From: an uncultured Eubacterium sp.
Lineage (GTDB): Bacteria; Bacillota; Clostridia; Lachnospirales; Lachnospiraceae
Length of the DNA: 33,765 nucleotides
Direction: 5' to 3'
NCBI GenBank assembly: GCA_900551945.1
Contig: URYE01000023.1
Location: forward strand, 1-33,765
Under the pieces are notes generated by a model that saw only the letters and a list, made by a program, of their open reading frames with translations, was not told the DNA's origin and made no database searches. Position numbers and translations under genes: made by a program. Below are positions 1 to 7,523 of the stretch, piece by piece (position 1 is the stretch's first letter; the number at the start of each line of letters is the position of its first letter).

Positions 1-25
1 CTTCTACAAATTCACAATATTCCAT
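1..25 (-). CDS. Start of a divergent gene cut by the left window edge (product unknown)
   Basis: On the minus strand an ATG at 25-23 opens a reading frame encoding MEYCEFVE before the window ends. An AAGGAG ribosome binding site (complement of 31-36) lies 5 nt upstream, which is ideal spacing. Eight residues are too few to name the product. The gene is divergent from the MocR-type regulator at 253 and shares its intergenic region. MocR regulators often control the divergent neighbour, so this gene is a candidate target, but that is inference. Confidence 0.55.
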
Positions 26-61
26 ATGTTCTCCTTTATATTTTTTTAGTATATTTTATAT

Positions 62-88
62 ATTATATTTATTTTTATTATTTGTCAA
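62..88 (-). promoter_or_regulatory. Probable sigma-A promoter for the left-edge gene
   Basis: A perfect TTGACA (complement of 83-88) is followed on the minus strand by a perfect TATAAT (complement of 62-67) with a short 15-nt spacer. A weaker TAATAT (complement of 60-65) gives a 17-nt spacer. The promoter faces the left-edge gene and would be the natural place for the divergent MocR protein to act. Confidence 0.45.
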
Positions 89-187
89 GTATATTTTTAT
101 AATTATAGATATATTAGCAAGTTAATATTTTCATCACTCTAAAAATTCTAATAATAAAGCTTTATACTATAATTTTACATAAAATCG

Positions 188-217
188 TTGCTATTTATAC
201 AACTTTAAATATATAAT
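188..217 (+). promoter_or_regulatory. Probable promoter of the MocR-type regulator
   Basis: TTGCTA at 188-193 (4 of 6 to consensus) and a perfect TATAAT at 212-217 are separated by 18 nt. Transcription would begin about 25-30 nt before the ATG at 253. A second perfect TATAAT at 168-173 has no good -35 partner. Confidence 0.4.
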
Positions 218-252
218 ATTAACATTATTTATCAATACGACTGGAGAAATGT

Positions 253-1665
253 ATGTTGACTTATTCTTTTGAAAATACAGGCAATGACAGCCTTTATGAA
301 TATTTATACAAATGTATTAAAAATGATATTTTAAGAAATGAAATTTGCGCCGGTTATAAACTTCCTTCAAAAAGGAGTTTTGCTAAAAACTTAGGTGTAA
401 GCACTATTACTGTTGAAAACGCATACGCCCAGCTTATCGCTGAAGGGTACATATACTCTGTTCCTAAAAGAGGCTTTTATGTAGCTGATATAGAAAAAAA
501 TATTATATCACCTACTTCATATATTAAGAATACTCAAGCTACTAATAAAAATTTTACTAAAGATACTACTGTAAAATATAAATATGATTTTACTTCTAAT
601 AAGACCTTAACTGGAAGCTTTCCATTCTATACATGGTCAAAGCTTATGAAAAATGTTATTGCTGATGAAACTTACGACATGACTACACCGTCCGATTCAG
701 CAGGTGTTTATCCTTTAAGAAAGGCAATTGCTAAGCATTTATATGACTTTCGTGGTATGAATATACTACCTGAGCAAATTATTGTTGGAGCTGGTACAGA
801 ATATCTTTATAGTCTTTTGATTAATCTTTTAGGAAGAAGTAATACATTTGCTGTTGAAGACCCCGCCTACAGTAAGATACGTCAGATATACGAGGTTAAT
901 AATGTAAACTGTGTAAGTATTCCTATTGATGATGATGGAGTTGACATTGATTTTCTTAATAATAGTCAAGCTGATGTAATACATATATCACCCTCGCACC
1001 ACTACCCTACGGGTATTGTAACGAGTGTCAGTCGTAGATATGAGCTTTTAAGCTGGGCTTCTAAAAAGGACAGCCGATTTATTATTGAAGACGATTATGA
1101 CAGTGAATTCAGGCTCATGGGTAAGCCTATACCATCGCTACAAAGCATTGATGTATCTGATAAAGTTATTTATATGAATACATTTACTAAAAGTCTTACT
1201 CCAACTATAAGAATAAGTTATATGATACTTCCTATGCCATTAATGGAATTGTTTTATAAGAAACTTTATTTTTACTCTTGTACTGTTTCTAATTTTGAGC
1301 AATACACACTTTGTCGTTTTATTACAGATGGATATTTTGAAAAGCATATAAATCATATGAGAATATTTTATAAGAAGCAACGTGATACTATGATATCTGC
1401 TATTGATAGTAGTTCTCTTTCTAAGAAAGTTACAATTCAAGAAAAAGACGCAGGACTTCACTTTCTTATGGCTTTAAATACTAATCTTAGTGACGATGAG
1501 CTTATTAAAAAGGCAGCCGAGTATAATATTAAGATATCGTGTCTGTCGCAGTATTACTATAATAAGGCTAATGCTGTTAAACATACACTGATTATGAATT
1601 ATTCGGCAATAGAAACGGAAAAAATATATGAGGCAGTTAATGCGTTGGCGAATATCTTATTATAA
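253..1665 (+). CDS. MocR-type GntR transcriptional regulator with aminotransferase-like domain
   Basis: This 470-residue protein joins a GntR winged helix-turn-helix (about residues 10-78, with a PSKRSFAKNLGVSTITVENAY helix-turn-helix core) to a fold-type I aminotransferase domain (about 115-470). Visible aminotransferase features are SPSHHYPTG, the EDDYDSEF block with the PLP-ring Asp, and TFTKSLTP, in which Lys313 is the expected Schiff-base lysine. MocR proteins bind PLP and act as DNA-binding regulators, often of vitamin B6, GABA or amino-acid genes. They usually have no metabolic aminotransferase role. GGAG at 243-246 is 6 nt before the ATG. The gene is divergent from the unknown left-edge gene and convergent with pepD. 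I cannot assign PdxR or GabR specificity, because the neighbour's start does not look like pdxS. Confidence 0.9.
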   Translation: MLTYSFENTGNDSLYEYLYKCIKNDILRNEICAGYKLPSKRSFAKNLGVSTITVENAYAQLIAEGYIYSVPKRGFYVADIEKNIISPTSYIKNTQATNKNFTKDTTVKYKYDFTSNKTLTGSFPFYTWSKLMKNVIADETYDMTTPSDSAGVYPLRKAIAKHLYDFRGMNILPEQIIVGAGTEYLYSLLINLLGRSNTFAVEDPAYSKIRQIYEVNNVNCVSIPIDDDGVDIDFLNNSQADVIHISPSHHYPTGIVTSVSRRYELLSWASKKDSRFIIEDDYDSEFRLMGKPIPSLQSIDVSDKVIYMNTFTKSLTPTIRISYMILPMPLMELFYKKLYFYSCTVSNFEQYTLCRFITDGYFEKHINHMRIFYKKQRDTMISAIDSSSLSKKVTIQEKDAGLHFLMALNTNLSDDELIKKAAEYNIKISCLSQYYYNKANAVKHTLIMNYSAIETEKIYEAVNALANILL

Positions 1666-1684
1666 TCTATATCATAGTTATTAG

Positions 1685-1788
1685 CACATACAAAAACAGA
1701 TGTTAAATTTTACAGTCGATGGATAAAAACTAAGTATTTCTAAGCTTTTACCATATACTCTAAAATTTAATATCTGTTTTTATATGTG
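1685..1788. terminator. Long inverted repeat between convergent genes, probable bidirectional terminator
   Basis: Arms at 1685-1712 and 1761-1788 are 28 nt long and complementary at 26 positions. One mismatch is G-U compatible on each strand. The 48-nt centre carries a second, weaker stem: GGATAAAAACTAAG near 1720 against TAAGCTTTTACC near 1741-1752. A U-rich stretch lies within each arm. It sits between the 3' ends of the MocR gene (+) and pepD (-), where a shared terminator is expected. At 104 nt it is long for a terminator and could be a small mobile palindrome. Confidence 0.55.
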
Positions 1789-1815
1789 AATATAATCTAT
1801 ATCACTTTATAATAA

Positions 1816-3273
1816 TTATTTTACTTCGTTAATGTTTTCAAGAACTGAAAGTATTAATTTCCAAGTTCTTTCTACTGATGAAATACTTAACTTTTCTTTT
1901 GTTGTATGGATATCTATTATATCTGGCCCGAATGATATGCAGTCAAGTCCCGGAAGTTTATCGGCTATTATTCCACATTCTACACCTGCGTGAATTGTTT
2001 CTACTACTGGCTCTTTACCATATAACTTAGTATACTGTCTTATCATGTGTTCTCTTAATGGAGAATGTGACTTATATTCCCAAGCTGGATATGGGCCTGT
2101 TATCTTGCAGAAACCTCCTAAAAATTCAATAAAACTTACTACTTTATTGATAAGCCATTCTTTTTCACTTTCAACAGAACTTCTAACTGAGCAGAATATA
2201 CAAATGCTGTCATCAGTTGTCTTTACTATACCTATATTGTCCGATGTCTGTACAAGACCAGGTATTTCAAGACTCATTTTTGCTATACCATTAGGAAGCA
2301 TATTTAAAGCTGTGATTACATTTGACAAGCAATCATGTTCAAAACAATCATAATTGTCACTGTTATCTGCAACTGTATAAGTTATATTCATATCTGGGTC
2401 AGTGATTTGATATTCATTTTTGATTTCTTCTATAATTGAATCTAATGTACTCTTAAATTCTTCTATATCATACTCATCAACTACTAAATTTACTGATGTA
2501 AACTTAGCTATTGCATTGTCTTTTTCACCACCATTAATATCAATAACTCCAAATTCAAAGCTTTCTCTTAATCTGTTTAATATTCTTCCTGTGAGTATAT
2601 TTGAATTAGCTCTTTGACATATAATCTCTACACCTGAATGACCACCTGTAAGTCCTGCGATATTCATTGATACTTTTACTCCATTTGATGGAGATTTTGT
2701 CAATGGTAAGTAGCACTCAACTACTGCACCGCCTGCACAACCTGCTGTGAATACTCCTTCATCTTCTGAATCAATATTAAGCATAAGGCGTGACTTTAAA
2801 TCTGATACGTCTATAACTGCTGCCCCTAACATTCCAATTTCTTCATTTACAGTAAATATTGCTTCTATTGCTGGGTGTTTAATTGTATCTGATGCCATTA
2901 TTGCAAGTGCGAAAGCAACAGCTATACCGTCATCGCCACCAAGTGATGTCTTATCGGCTTTGATAAAGTCGCCATCAACGAAGATATCAAGACCGTCTTT
3001 TTCCATATCTTTACTGCTTGTATCTTCTTTTACGGCTACCATGTCCATGTGACCTTGTAAGATTACACTAGGATAGTTTTCATAGCCTGCACTGGCTTCT
3101 TTCCATATAATTACGTTAAAGCTTTCATCTTGACGATACTTTAGGTTATGCTCTTTTGCAAAACCGACAAGGTAATTGCTTATTTTTTCTACGTTGTTTG
3201 AACCATGTGGAATTGAACATATTTCTTCAAAATATTTAAAAACTTCTGCTGGTTGTAAATTATCTAATTTCAT
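1816..3273 (-). CDS. pepD: Aminoacyl-histidine dipeptidase (Xaa-His dipeptidase, M20 family)
   Basis: The product is a cytosolic di-zinc peptidase of the M20 PepD/carnosinase-like type, which hydrolyses Xaa-His dipeptides. Metal-site signatures are readable: GHMDMV near residue 75, GGDDGIAVA near 112-120, NEEIGMLGA near 143-151, and the C-terminal IHAGVECGI. The lid/dimerisation domain is inserted in the middle, including GGHSGVEI. Length (485 residues) is normal for the family. An ATG four codons upstream (3285) has no ribosome binding site. The ATG at 3273 has GGAG 6 nt upstream and yields MKLDNLQPAEVF, so I prefer it. The gene is monocistronic, with its own promoter. Confidence 0.92.
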   Translation of the reverse strand: MKLDNLQPAEVFKYFEEICSIPHGSNNVEKISNYLVGFAKEHNLKYRQDESFNVIIWKEASAGYENYPSVILQGHMDMVAVKEDTSSKDMEKDGLDIFVDGDFIKADKTSLGGDDGIAVAFALAIMASDTIKHPAIEAIFTVNEEIGMLGAAVIDVSDLKSRLMLNIDSEDEGVFTAGCAGGAVVECYLPLTKSPSNGVKVSMNIAGLTGGHSGVEIICQRANSNILTGRILNRLRESFEFGVIDINGGEKDNAIAKFTSVNLVVDEYDIEEFKSTLDSIIEEIKNEYQITDPDMNITYTVADNSDNYDCFEHDCLSNVITALNMLPNGIAKMSLEIPGLVQTSDNIGIVKTTDDSICIFCSVRSSVESEKEWLINKVVSFIEFLGGFCKITGPYPAWEYKSHSPLREHMIRQYTKLYGKEPVVETIHAGVECGIIADKLPGLDCISFGPDIIDIHTTKEKLSISSVERTWKLILSVLENINEVK

Positions 3274-3327
3274 AATACACTCCATTCTGTCAATTAAATG
3301 ACTTTATTATCGTTTTACTAATTTATA

Positions 3328-3356
3328 ATTTTATTATTTTATTTAAGAAAAGTCAA
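3328..3356 (-). promoter_or_regulatory. Promoter of pepD
   Basis: On the minus strand, TTGACT (complement of 3351-3356) and TAAAAT (complement of 3328-3333) are separated by 17 nt. Each box matches 5 of 6 consensus bases. The expected transcript would start near 3320, giving a leader of about 45-50 nt before the ATG at 3273. Confidence 0.55.
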
Positions 3357-3386
3357 TTGTATAATAGTGAAGATTTAGGTATTGAA

Positions 3387-3440
3387 GATAGTAGGAGTAT
3401 ATATGCAAGCACACACCAGAAAAAAGAACAGTAAGTTACT
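3387..3440. repeat. Decayed half copy of the palindromic repeat family
   Basis: The segment reading GAAGATAGTAGGAGTATA, then CAAGCACACACCAGA, AAAAGAACAG and GTAAG aligns with one arm of both full elements (14080-14309 and 29244-29472). It shares the diagnostic CACACACCAG block, the purine-rich GAAC run after it and the GATA-TAG box before it. No second arm or terminal repeat is visible nearby, so it looks like a relic. It lies between the end of spoIIP and the pepD promoter. Confidence 0.55.
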
Positions 3441-3507
3441 AAAAATATTTGTTTATTGGGGGATATTGATGGGTTTTTAATAGGAGTGTTTGGTAGGGTT
3501 GGTGGGG

Positions 3508-4779
3508 TTAGTATGCTTTTTCTCCTTTTAGTAGTTTGTCGAGTAAGTCGGCTAGTGGCTCCATTGCGTTTTTTACTTCTTCAAATGTATTTGTCTGCGC
3601 TCCTGCTTCTATTAGCATTGACTTTCCTCTTTCATGTAGACAGTATCTATACGCATTTACATAAATTCTTCTAAAATAATCGGGATAATAGGCTTGACCT
3701 AAGAGATACATTTGAAGGCTCATTGCTAAGTTGTCATCTCTATAAGGGTTGTATAGATAACCTATATCTCCATTTCTTACACTATAACTTAACCCATTAA
3801 ATAGCATAACCTTTGCCATCTGTTTTCCATCTATATTAGTTACTAGCCTTGTAGTTTCTGCTACACCATCTCTGTGAAGGTCGATTACAACGTCTATTGA
3901 TGGGTTTTGATTTAAAATATTTGCAATTCCATTTTCTGCATATGTATAAGCTTTACTTCTGTCAAGCTTTCCGTCTACATAGTCATATACACTTGTATCG
4001 TGAATAACGTTATAACCATACTTTTCAGTAAGTAGTTTGGTTAAATAATCCCCCACTCCAACTATTGTGGTTGACACATCGCCATCTATTGAATCGGCAA
4101 ATGTTTCTTGAGAATGTGTGTGAAATATTAAAATTTGTGGTGTATCGGCATTATGTGATATTGTCATATCTTTTTCAAGAAATTCTGCTGGTCTTAAAAT
4201 CTGTGATGTAAGTGAAGTTATACTTGTTACCGTATAAAAATTATTATGTGTAAAATTATAATCCACAAGATTTTCCTTTGAAAAAACATTTCCTGTAATA
4301 ACGTTTCTACTTATGGCTGACTTTACTTCTTCATCTTCACTTACATTAGAATTATTATTATCAAGTGTTGTAACTTCATTTTCTTTTGTACTTTGACTTT
4401 CTTGTACCGTATTTTGCATTGTAGTATTCTCATTGTTTTGTGTTGTATCTGCTGATGTATTATTGGGGCTATCCTGTGTAGCTATTTCGTTATTTTTGTC
4501 ATCATATATTGTATTACTTTCACTATTTTCATTAGCAAGTAAATATTCATTCATCGGATATATATCATTTAAAATAGCAGAAACTATACTAAAGTCACAA
4601 TTATCTTCAACCTTTTCAAGATAAGAGTATGACGGAAGTGAGGTCTTTAATATTTCACTTTGTATTATTGTTGAAAATATTGTTAATATGTCCGATTTAT
4701 TCAATAACATTACTGTTAAATACACAATTGATAATATAAAAATACTTATAATAAGCCTGTACTTGTTTTTCAACGGCAA
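3508..4779 (-). CDS. spoIIP: Stage II sporulation protein P
   Basis: SpoIIP is the amidase/endopeptidase of the DMP complex that degrades peptidoglycan at the engulfing septum. A transmembrane anchor (about residues 7-27) is followed by a Ser/Asn/Thr/Gln-rich low-complexity linker (about 85-160) and the catalytic SpoIIP domain (about 185-410). HTHSQETFADS near residue 219 carries the zinc-ligand histidine and catalytic Glu, and IDLHRDG near 290 is a further family motif. The start is TTG at 4779, preceded by AGAGGGG with short spacing. The TTG at 4773 would have better spacing (8 nt). gpr lies upstream on the same strand, as in Bacillus, with an 87-nt gap in which I could not recognise a sporulation-sigma promoter. 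Confidence 0.94.
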   Translation of the reverse strand: MPLKNKYRLIISIFILSIVYLTVMLLNKSDILTIFSTIIQSEILKTSLPSYSYLEKVEDNCDFSIVSAILNDIYPMNEYLLANENSESNTIYDDKNNEIATQDSPNNTSADTTQNNENTTMQNTVQESQSTKENEVTTLDNNNSNVSEDEEVKSAISRNVITGNVFSKENLVDYNFTHNNFYTVTSITSLTSQILRPAEFLEKDMTISHNADTPQILIFHTHSQETFADSIDGDVSTTIVGVGDYLTKLLTEKYGYNVIHDTSVYDYVDGKLDRSKAYTYAENGIANILNQNPSIDVVIDLHRDGVAETTRLVTNIDGKQMAKVMLFNGLSYSVRNGDIGYLYNPYRDDNLAMSLQMYLLGQAYYPDYFRRIYVNAYRYCLHERGKSMLIEAGAQTNTFEEVKNAMEPLADLLDKLLKGEKAY

Positions 4780-4866
4780 ATCCCCTCTTTATATTGATTT
4801 ATACTCGCCAACGTAACTTAACTATCTTATTTAATATATTCTATCAAATACTTATATATCACTTTT

Positions 4867-5838
4867 TTAACCAATTCCTGCAACTTGATTAATAGCATCA
4901 GAAAGTATATAACTTATGATTTTTATATTTGCGTCAATATCTTTAGGTGTTACATACATTTCAGACATTTCTGGCGCAATTATTTCTTTGATTAGGCTAT
5001 ACTTTTCTGATGGTGTGTATTCGCTTAACACATCTGCTACACTTTCTAACTCTTTTACTTGCGCTAATAGGCTGATAAGATTTTCCATAGTGTCATTGAC
5101 AATTGTAGGTGCGTCTATTACTGTTGGTACTCCAATCGCTAGAACTGGGACACCTATATTTTCCCTTGTAATTCCTACTCTATGATTTCCTACGCCTGAA
5201 CCGGGATTAATCCCCCTATCTGATATCTGAATAGTAGTATTTAACCTTTTGCTATCTCTTGCCGCAAGTGCGTCTATTGCTATTACCACGTCTGGCATTG
5301 TTTCTTTTACTATTCCTTTTATAATCTGAGCCGTTTCCATGCCTGTCTGTGCCATAACACCAGGACTTAATGCTGCAAGTGTAACTGTATTATCTTTATA
5401 AATGTGATGATTAACTGATAAATTTTCAACAACGAGCGGGCCTAGTGCGTCGGCTGTCACTTGTCTATTTCCAAGACCTACTATAAGAAGTGAACACTTT
5501 GATGTATTGGGTATCATGCCATCAAGGAGTTTTTTTATATAGATTTCCAGTATATCCGAAGCCTTTTTTGAATAATCTTCATCGCAATTGCTAAGTTCTT
5601 CCGCTTCTATTGTTACATAAGTACCCATCGCTTTTCCTAGAATTTTTGCACCATGAGAATTAGTTATTTTTAGTGTTGTTATTTTTATATTGCTTTCTTT
5701 GTCTATATCATTGTCAACAATAACACCATTTAATTTTCCTTCACTTCCACTTACTTCTTCATTTACTTCAAGTGCAAGGTCGGTTCTTACTTCAAAATGT
5801 TCCTGCTTTATACAGTTTTTACTACCTTTTTTAAACAT
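4867..5838 (-). CDS. gpr: Germination protease (GPR endopeptidase)
   Basis: GPR is the forespore protease that degrades small acid-soluble spore proteins at germination. It is made as an inactive zymogen and self-processed near its N-terminus. The VRTDLALE motif at residues 17-24 marks that processing region and also mimics the SASP cleavage site. The GLGNRQVTADALGP block (about 170-185), IAIDALAARDSKRLNTTIQISD and PGSGVGNHRVGIT are conserved GPR motifs that include the expected catalytic aspartates. Length (323 residues) is usual. The ATG has GGAG 7-8 nt upstream. It is followed by spoIIP and divergent from rpsT, a conserved Firmicute arrangement. Confidence 0.95.
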   Translation of the reverse strand: MFKKGSKNCIKQEHFEVRTDLALEVNEEVSGSEGKLNGVIVDNDIDKESNIKITTLKITNSHGAKILGKAMGTYVTIEAEELSNCDEDYSKKASDILEIYIKKLLDGMIPNTSKCSLLIVGLGNRQVTADALGPLVVENLSVNHHIYKDNTVTLAALSPGVMAQTGMETAQIIKGIVKETMPDVVIAIDALAARDSKRLNTTIQISDRGINPGSGVGNHRVGITRENIGVPVLAIGVPTVIDAPTIVNDTMENLISLLAQVKELESVADVLSEYTPSEKYSLIKEIIAPEMSEMYVTPKDIDANIKIISYILSDAINQVAGIG

Positions 5839-6013
5839 GATACTCTCCTTAATCCGTTAAATGCCAAAACTTATAATCAATTTATATTTGTATTATTTGT
5901 AATCACATTTATTTTATACAATTTGTAATTAATATACTTTCACTTTATTTTTGTTTTGTTTACATTGTATTTCAATTCATACAAAAATTTGTTAAGAAAA
6001 ATATCAAAACTTA

Positions 6014-6042
6014 TTGACATACACCAATTCATACTATAAAAT
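6014..6042 (+). promoter_or_regulatory. Promoter of rpsT with an overlapping inverted repeat
   Basis: A perfect TTGACA (6014-6019) is separated by 17 nt from TAAAAT (6037-6042, 5 of 6). An 8-bp perfect inverted repeat, CATACTAT (6030-6037) and ATAGTATG (6046-6053), is centred on the -10 box and start site. It could be an operator or a hairpin at the 5' end of the transcript. The leader from about 6050 to 6127 also holds a possible hairpin at 6058-6087 (ATTA..CCG-tgtc-CGG..TAAT). The rest of the 300-nt gpr-rpsT gap shows only AT-rich sequence. Confidence 0.6.
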
Positions 6043-6140
6043 ACAATAGTATGTTTACATTAGAACGTCCGTGTCCGGCTTTAATGCAAAACAGATAAAA
6101 TGAATTATAATAATAAATAATATTTTTGGAGGTGTACGGA

Positions 6141-6404
6141 TTGGCTAACATTAAATCTGCTAAGAAAAGAGTATTAACAACAAAAACAAGAACAGAAAGA
6201 AATAAGGCTATCAAGTCTAGAGTAAAGACTTACATTAAGAAGGTTGACGCTGCTGTTGCTGCTGGTGATAAGGCTGCTGCACAGGAAGCTTTACCTGTAG
6301 CTATCGCTGAAATCTCTAAGGCTACTTCTAAGGGAATTTTCCACAAGAACACAGCTGCTAGAAAGGTTTCTCGTTTAACAAAGGCTGTAAACACATTAGC
6401 TTAA
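6141..6404 (+). CDS. rpsT: 30S ribosomal protein S20
   Basis: The 87-residue product is the 16S rRNA-binding primary assembly protein bS20. It starts MANIKSAKKRVLTTKTRTERNKA and is rich in Lys/Arg/Ala with a helical, basic character, as expected. The start is TTG at 6141, because GGAGG (6128-6132) is 8 nt upstream and the product then begins exactly as family members do. Any longer frame from 6126 would run through the ribosome binding site itself. It has a strong promoter upstream and a strong terminator immediately downstream, so it is probably monocistronic. Autogenous control through its short leader is possible but not shown. Confidence 0.97.
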   Translation: MANIKSAKKRVLTTKTRTERNKAIKSRVKTYIKKVDAAVAAGDKAAAQEALPVAIAEISKATSKGIFHKNTAARKVSRLTKAVNTLA

Positions 6405-6426
6405 TTCTTTAATAAGACAAAATAAC

Positions 6427-6464
6427 AAAAACCGATGCTGTCACCCACTCGCATCGGTTTTTTT
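6427..6464. terminator. Rho-independent terminator of rpsT, probably bidirectional
   Basis: AAAACCGATGC (6428-6438) pairs with GCATCGGTTTT (6451-6461) around a 12-nt loop. The right arm runs into seven T residues. On the minus strand the same stem ends in a T-rich run, so it can also terminate holA, which ends at 6480. Confidence 0.9.
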
Positions 6465-6479
6465 GTTTATTTATTTTTC

Positions 6480-7460
6480 TTATCTTTTTTTGCTGTATTT
6501 TATAATAATAAGCTCTACTGCCATCTTATCTTCTAATTTACCATTTTTTACTCGTTCTTCAACGTCAACGCAATCATTTAACGCTTGTTTAATCTCATCA
6601 ATTGAAAAATACTTTGCCTGAGTAACATATTTTCCTACAATAAACGGTGCTACTCCCATCTTTGACGCTATTTGCGCATTTCCCATTCCATCTGCTAATT
6701 CTTCTTTAACTTGTAATATTCCATTGAATTGCTTTACGATTAAATAAAGTATTCTCATCGGTGGTTCTTTTAATGTAAGTAAATCATAATACAACTCAAG
6801 GGCTTGATGTTGTCTTTTCATTGCAATAGCTGTTATCATGTCAAATACTCTGCTTACTGTCTGTGTTGTGCATATAGCTTCAACATCTTGTTGTGTTATT
6901 TCTGATTTATCAAGGCAGTAGCTTATAAGCTTATCTAACTCGCTTCTTATATTATCCATAGAAGCACCCGTCTTTGAAAGTAAAAGCTCGATTGCTTGTC
7001 TGTCAATTGTCTTTTCTTCTTTCTTTAAAATGCCCGCTATCCATTTGATAAGTACAGAAGTTGGTTGTTGCTTCATTTCACATATATAGCCATTAGAATT
7101 GACAGCCTTATAAACTTTATTTCGCTTATCCACTTCACTTTCTATAAATACAATAATAAGATAATCTGGAGTATTTTTTAAATAATCTGCCATTTCATCA
7201 TTGGCACTTTTAAAAAATGAGCTATTTTCTATAATTATTAACCTTTTGTCTGCAAAGAAGGGTAATGTATCACCCATTTGTATAATGTCTTTTGCTGTAC
7301 ATTCTTTGCCTTCAAAATACGAATAATTCATAGTATCTTCGCCAATTATCGCATTTTTAAGCTTATCTTTATACTGCTTTTTTAAATAATCTTCTTCACC
7401 ATATATTAAGTACACACTTGAGTACTCACCACTTTTTATATGTTCATTTATAACTTTCAT
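6480..7460 (-). CDS. holA: DNA polymerase III, delta subunit (clamp-loader wrench)
   Basis: The 326-residue protein has the HolA layout. It starts with a degenerate AAA+ module (VYLIYGEEDYLKKQYKDKL at residues 15-33, then LPFFADKRLIIIENSSFF), followed by a helical lid and the C-terminal collar domain. The MILYLIVKQFNGILQVKEEL-like stretch near 235 (here RILYLIVKQFN) is characteristic. In the replisome it opens the beta clamp together with DnaX and HolB. AGGAG lies 5 nt before the ATG. It follows comEC on the same strand, as in Bacillus, but has its own consensus promoter directly after the comEC stop, so it can be expressed when competence genes are off. Confidence 0.95.
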   Translation of the reverse strand: MKVINEHIKSGEYSSVYLIYGEEDYLKKQYKDKLKNAIIGEDTMNYSYFEGKECTAKDIIQMGDTLPFFADKRLIIIENSSFFKSANDEMADYLKNTPDYLIIVFIESEVDKRNKVYKAVNSNGYICEMKQQPTSVLIKWIAGILKKEEKTIDRQAIELLLSKTGASMDNIRSELDKLISYCLDKSEITQQDVEAICTTQTVSRVFDMITAIAMKRQHQALELYYDLLTLKEPPMRILYLIVKQFNGILQVKEELADGMGNAQIASKMGVAPFIVGKYVTQAKYFSIDEIKQALNDCVDVEERVKNGKLEDKMAVELIIIKYSKKR

Positions 7461-7492
7461 AACTACTCCTATTTATGCCTAATTTACTTTAA

Positions 7493-7521
7493 ATTATATA
7501 TGCCAAATTTAGTTATGTCAA
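7493..7521 (-). promoter_or_regulatory. Consensus sigma-A promoter of holA
   Basis: On the minus strand, a perfect TTGACA (complement of 7516-7521) and a perfect TATAAT (complement of 7493-7498) are separated by exactly 17 nt. It sits between the comEC stop codon (7524) and the holA start (7460). It is the best-matching promoter in the window and uncouples the essential holA gene from comEC. Confidence 0.85.
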
Positions 7522-7523
7522 AA

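Noticed and set aside
5839..6010. Sporulation-sigma (F/G) promoter for gpr
   Set aside because: Expected from biology, but no convincing -35/-10 pair could be read in this AT-rich stretch.
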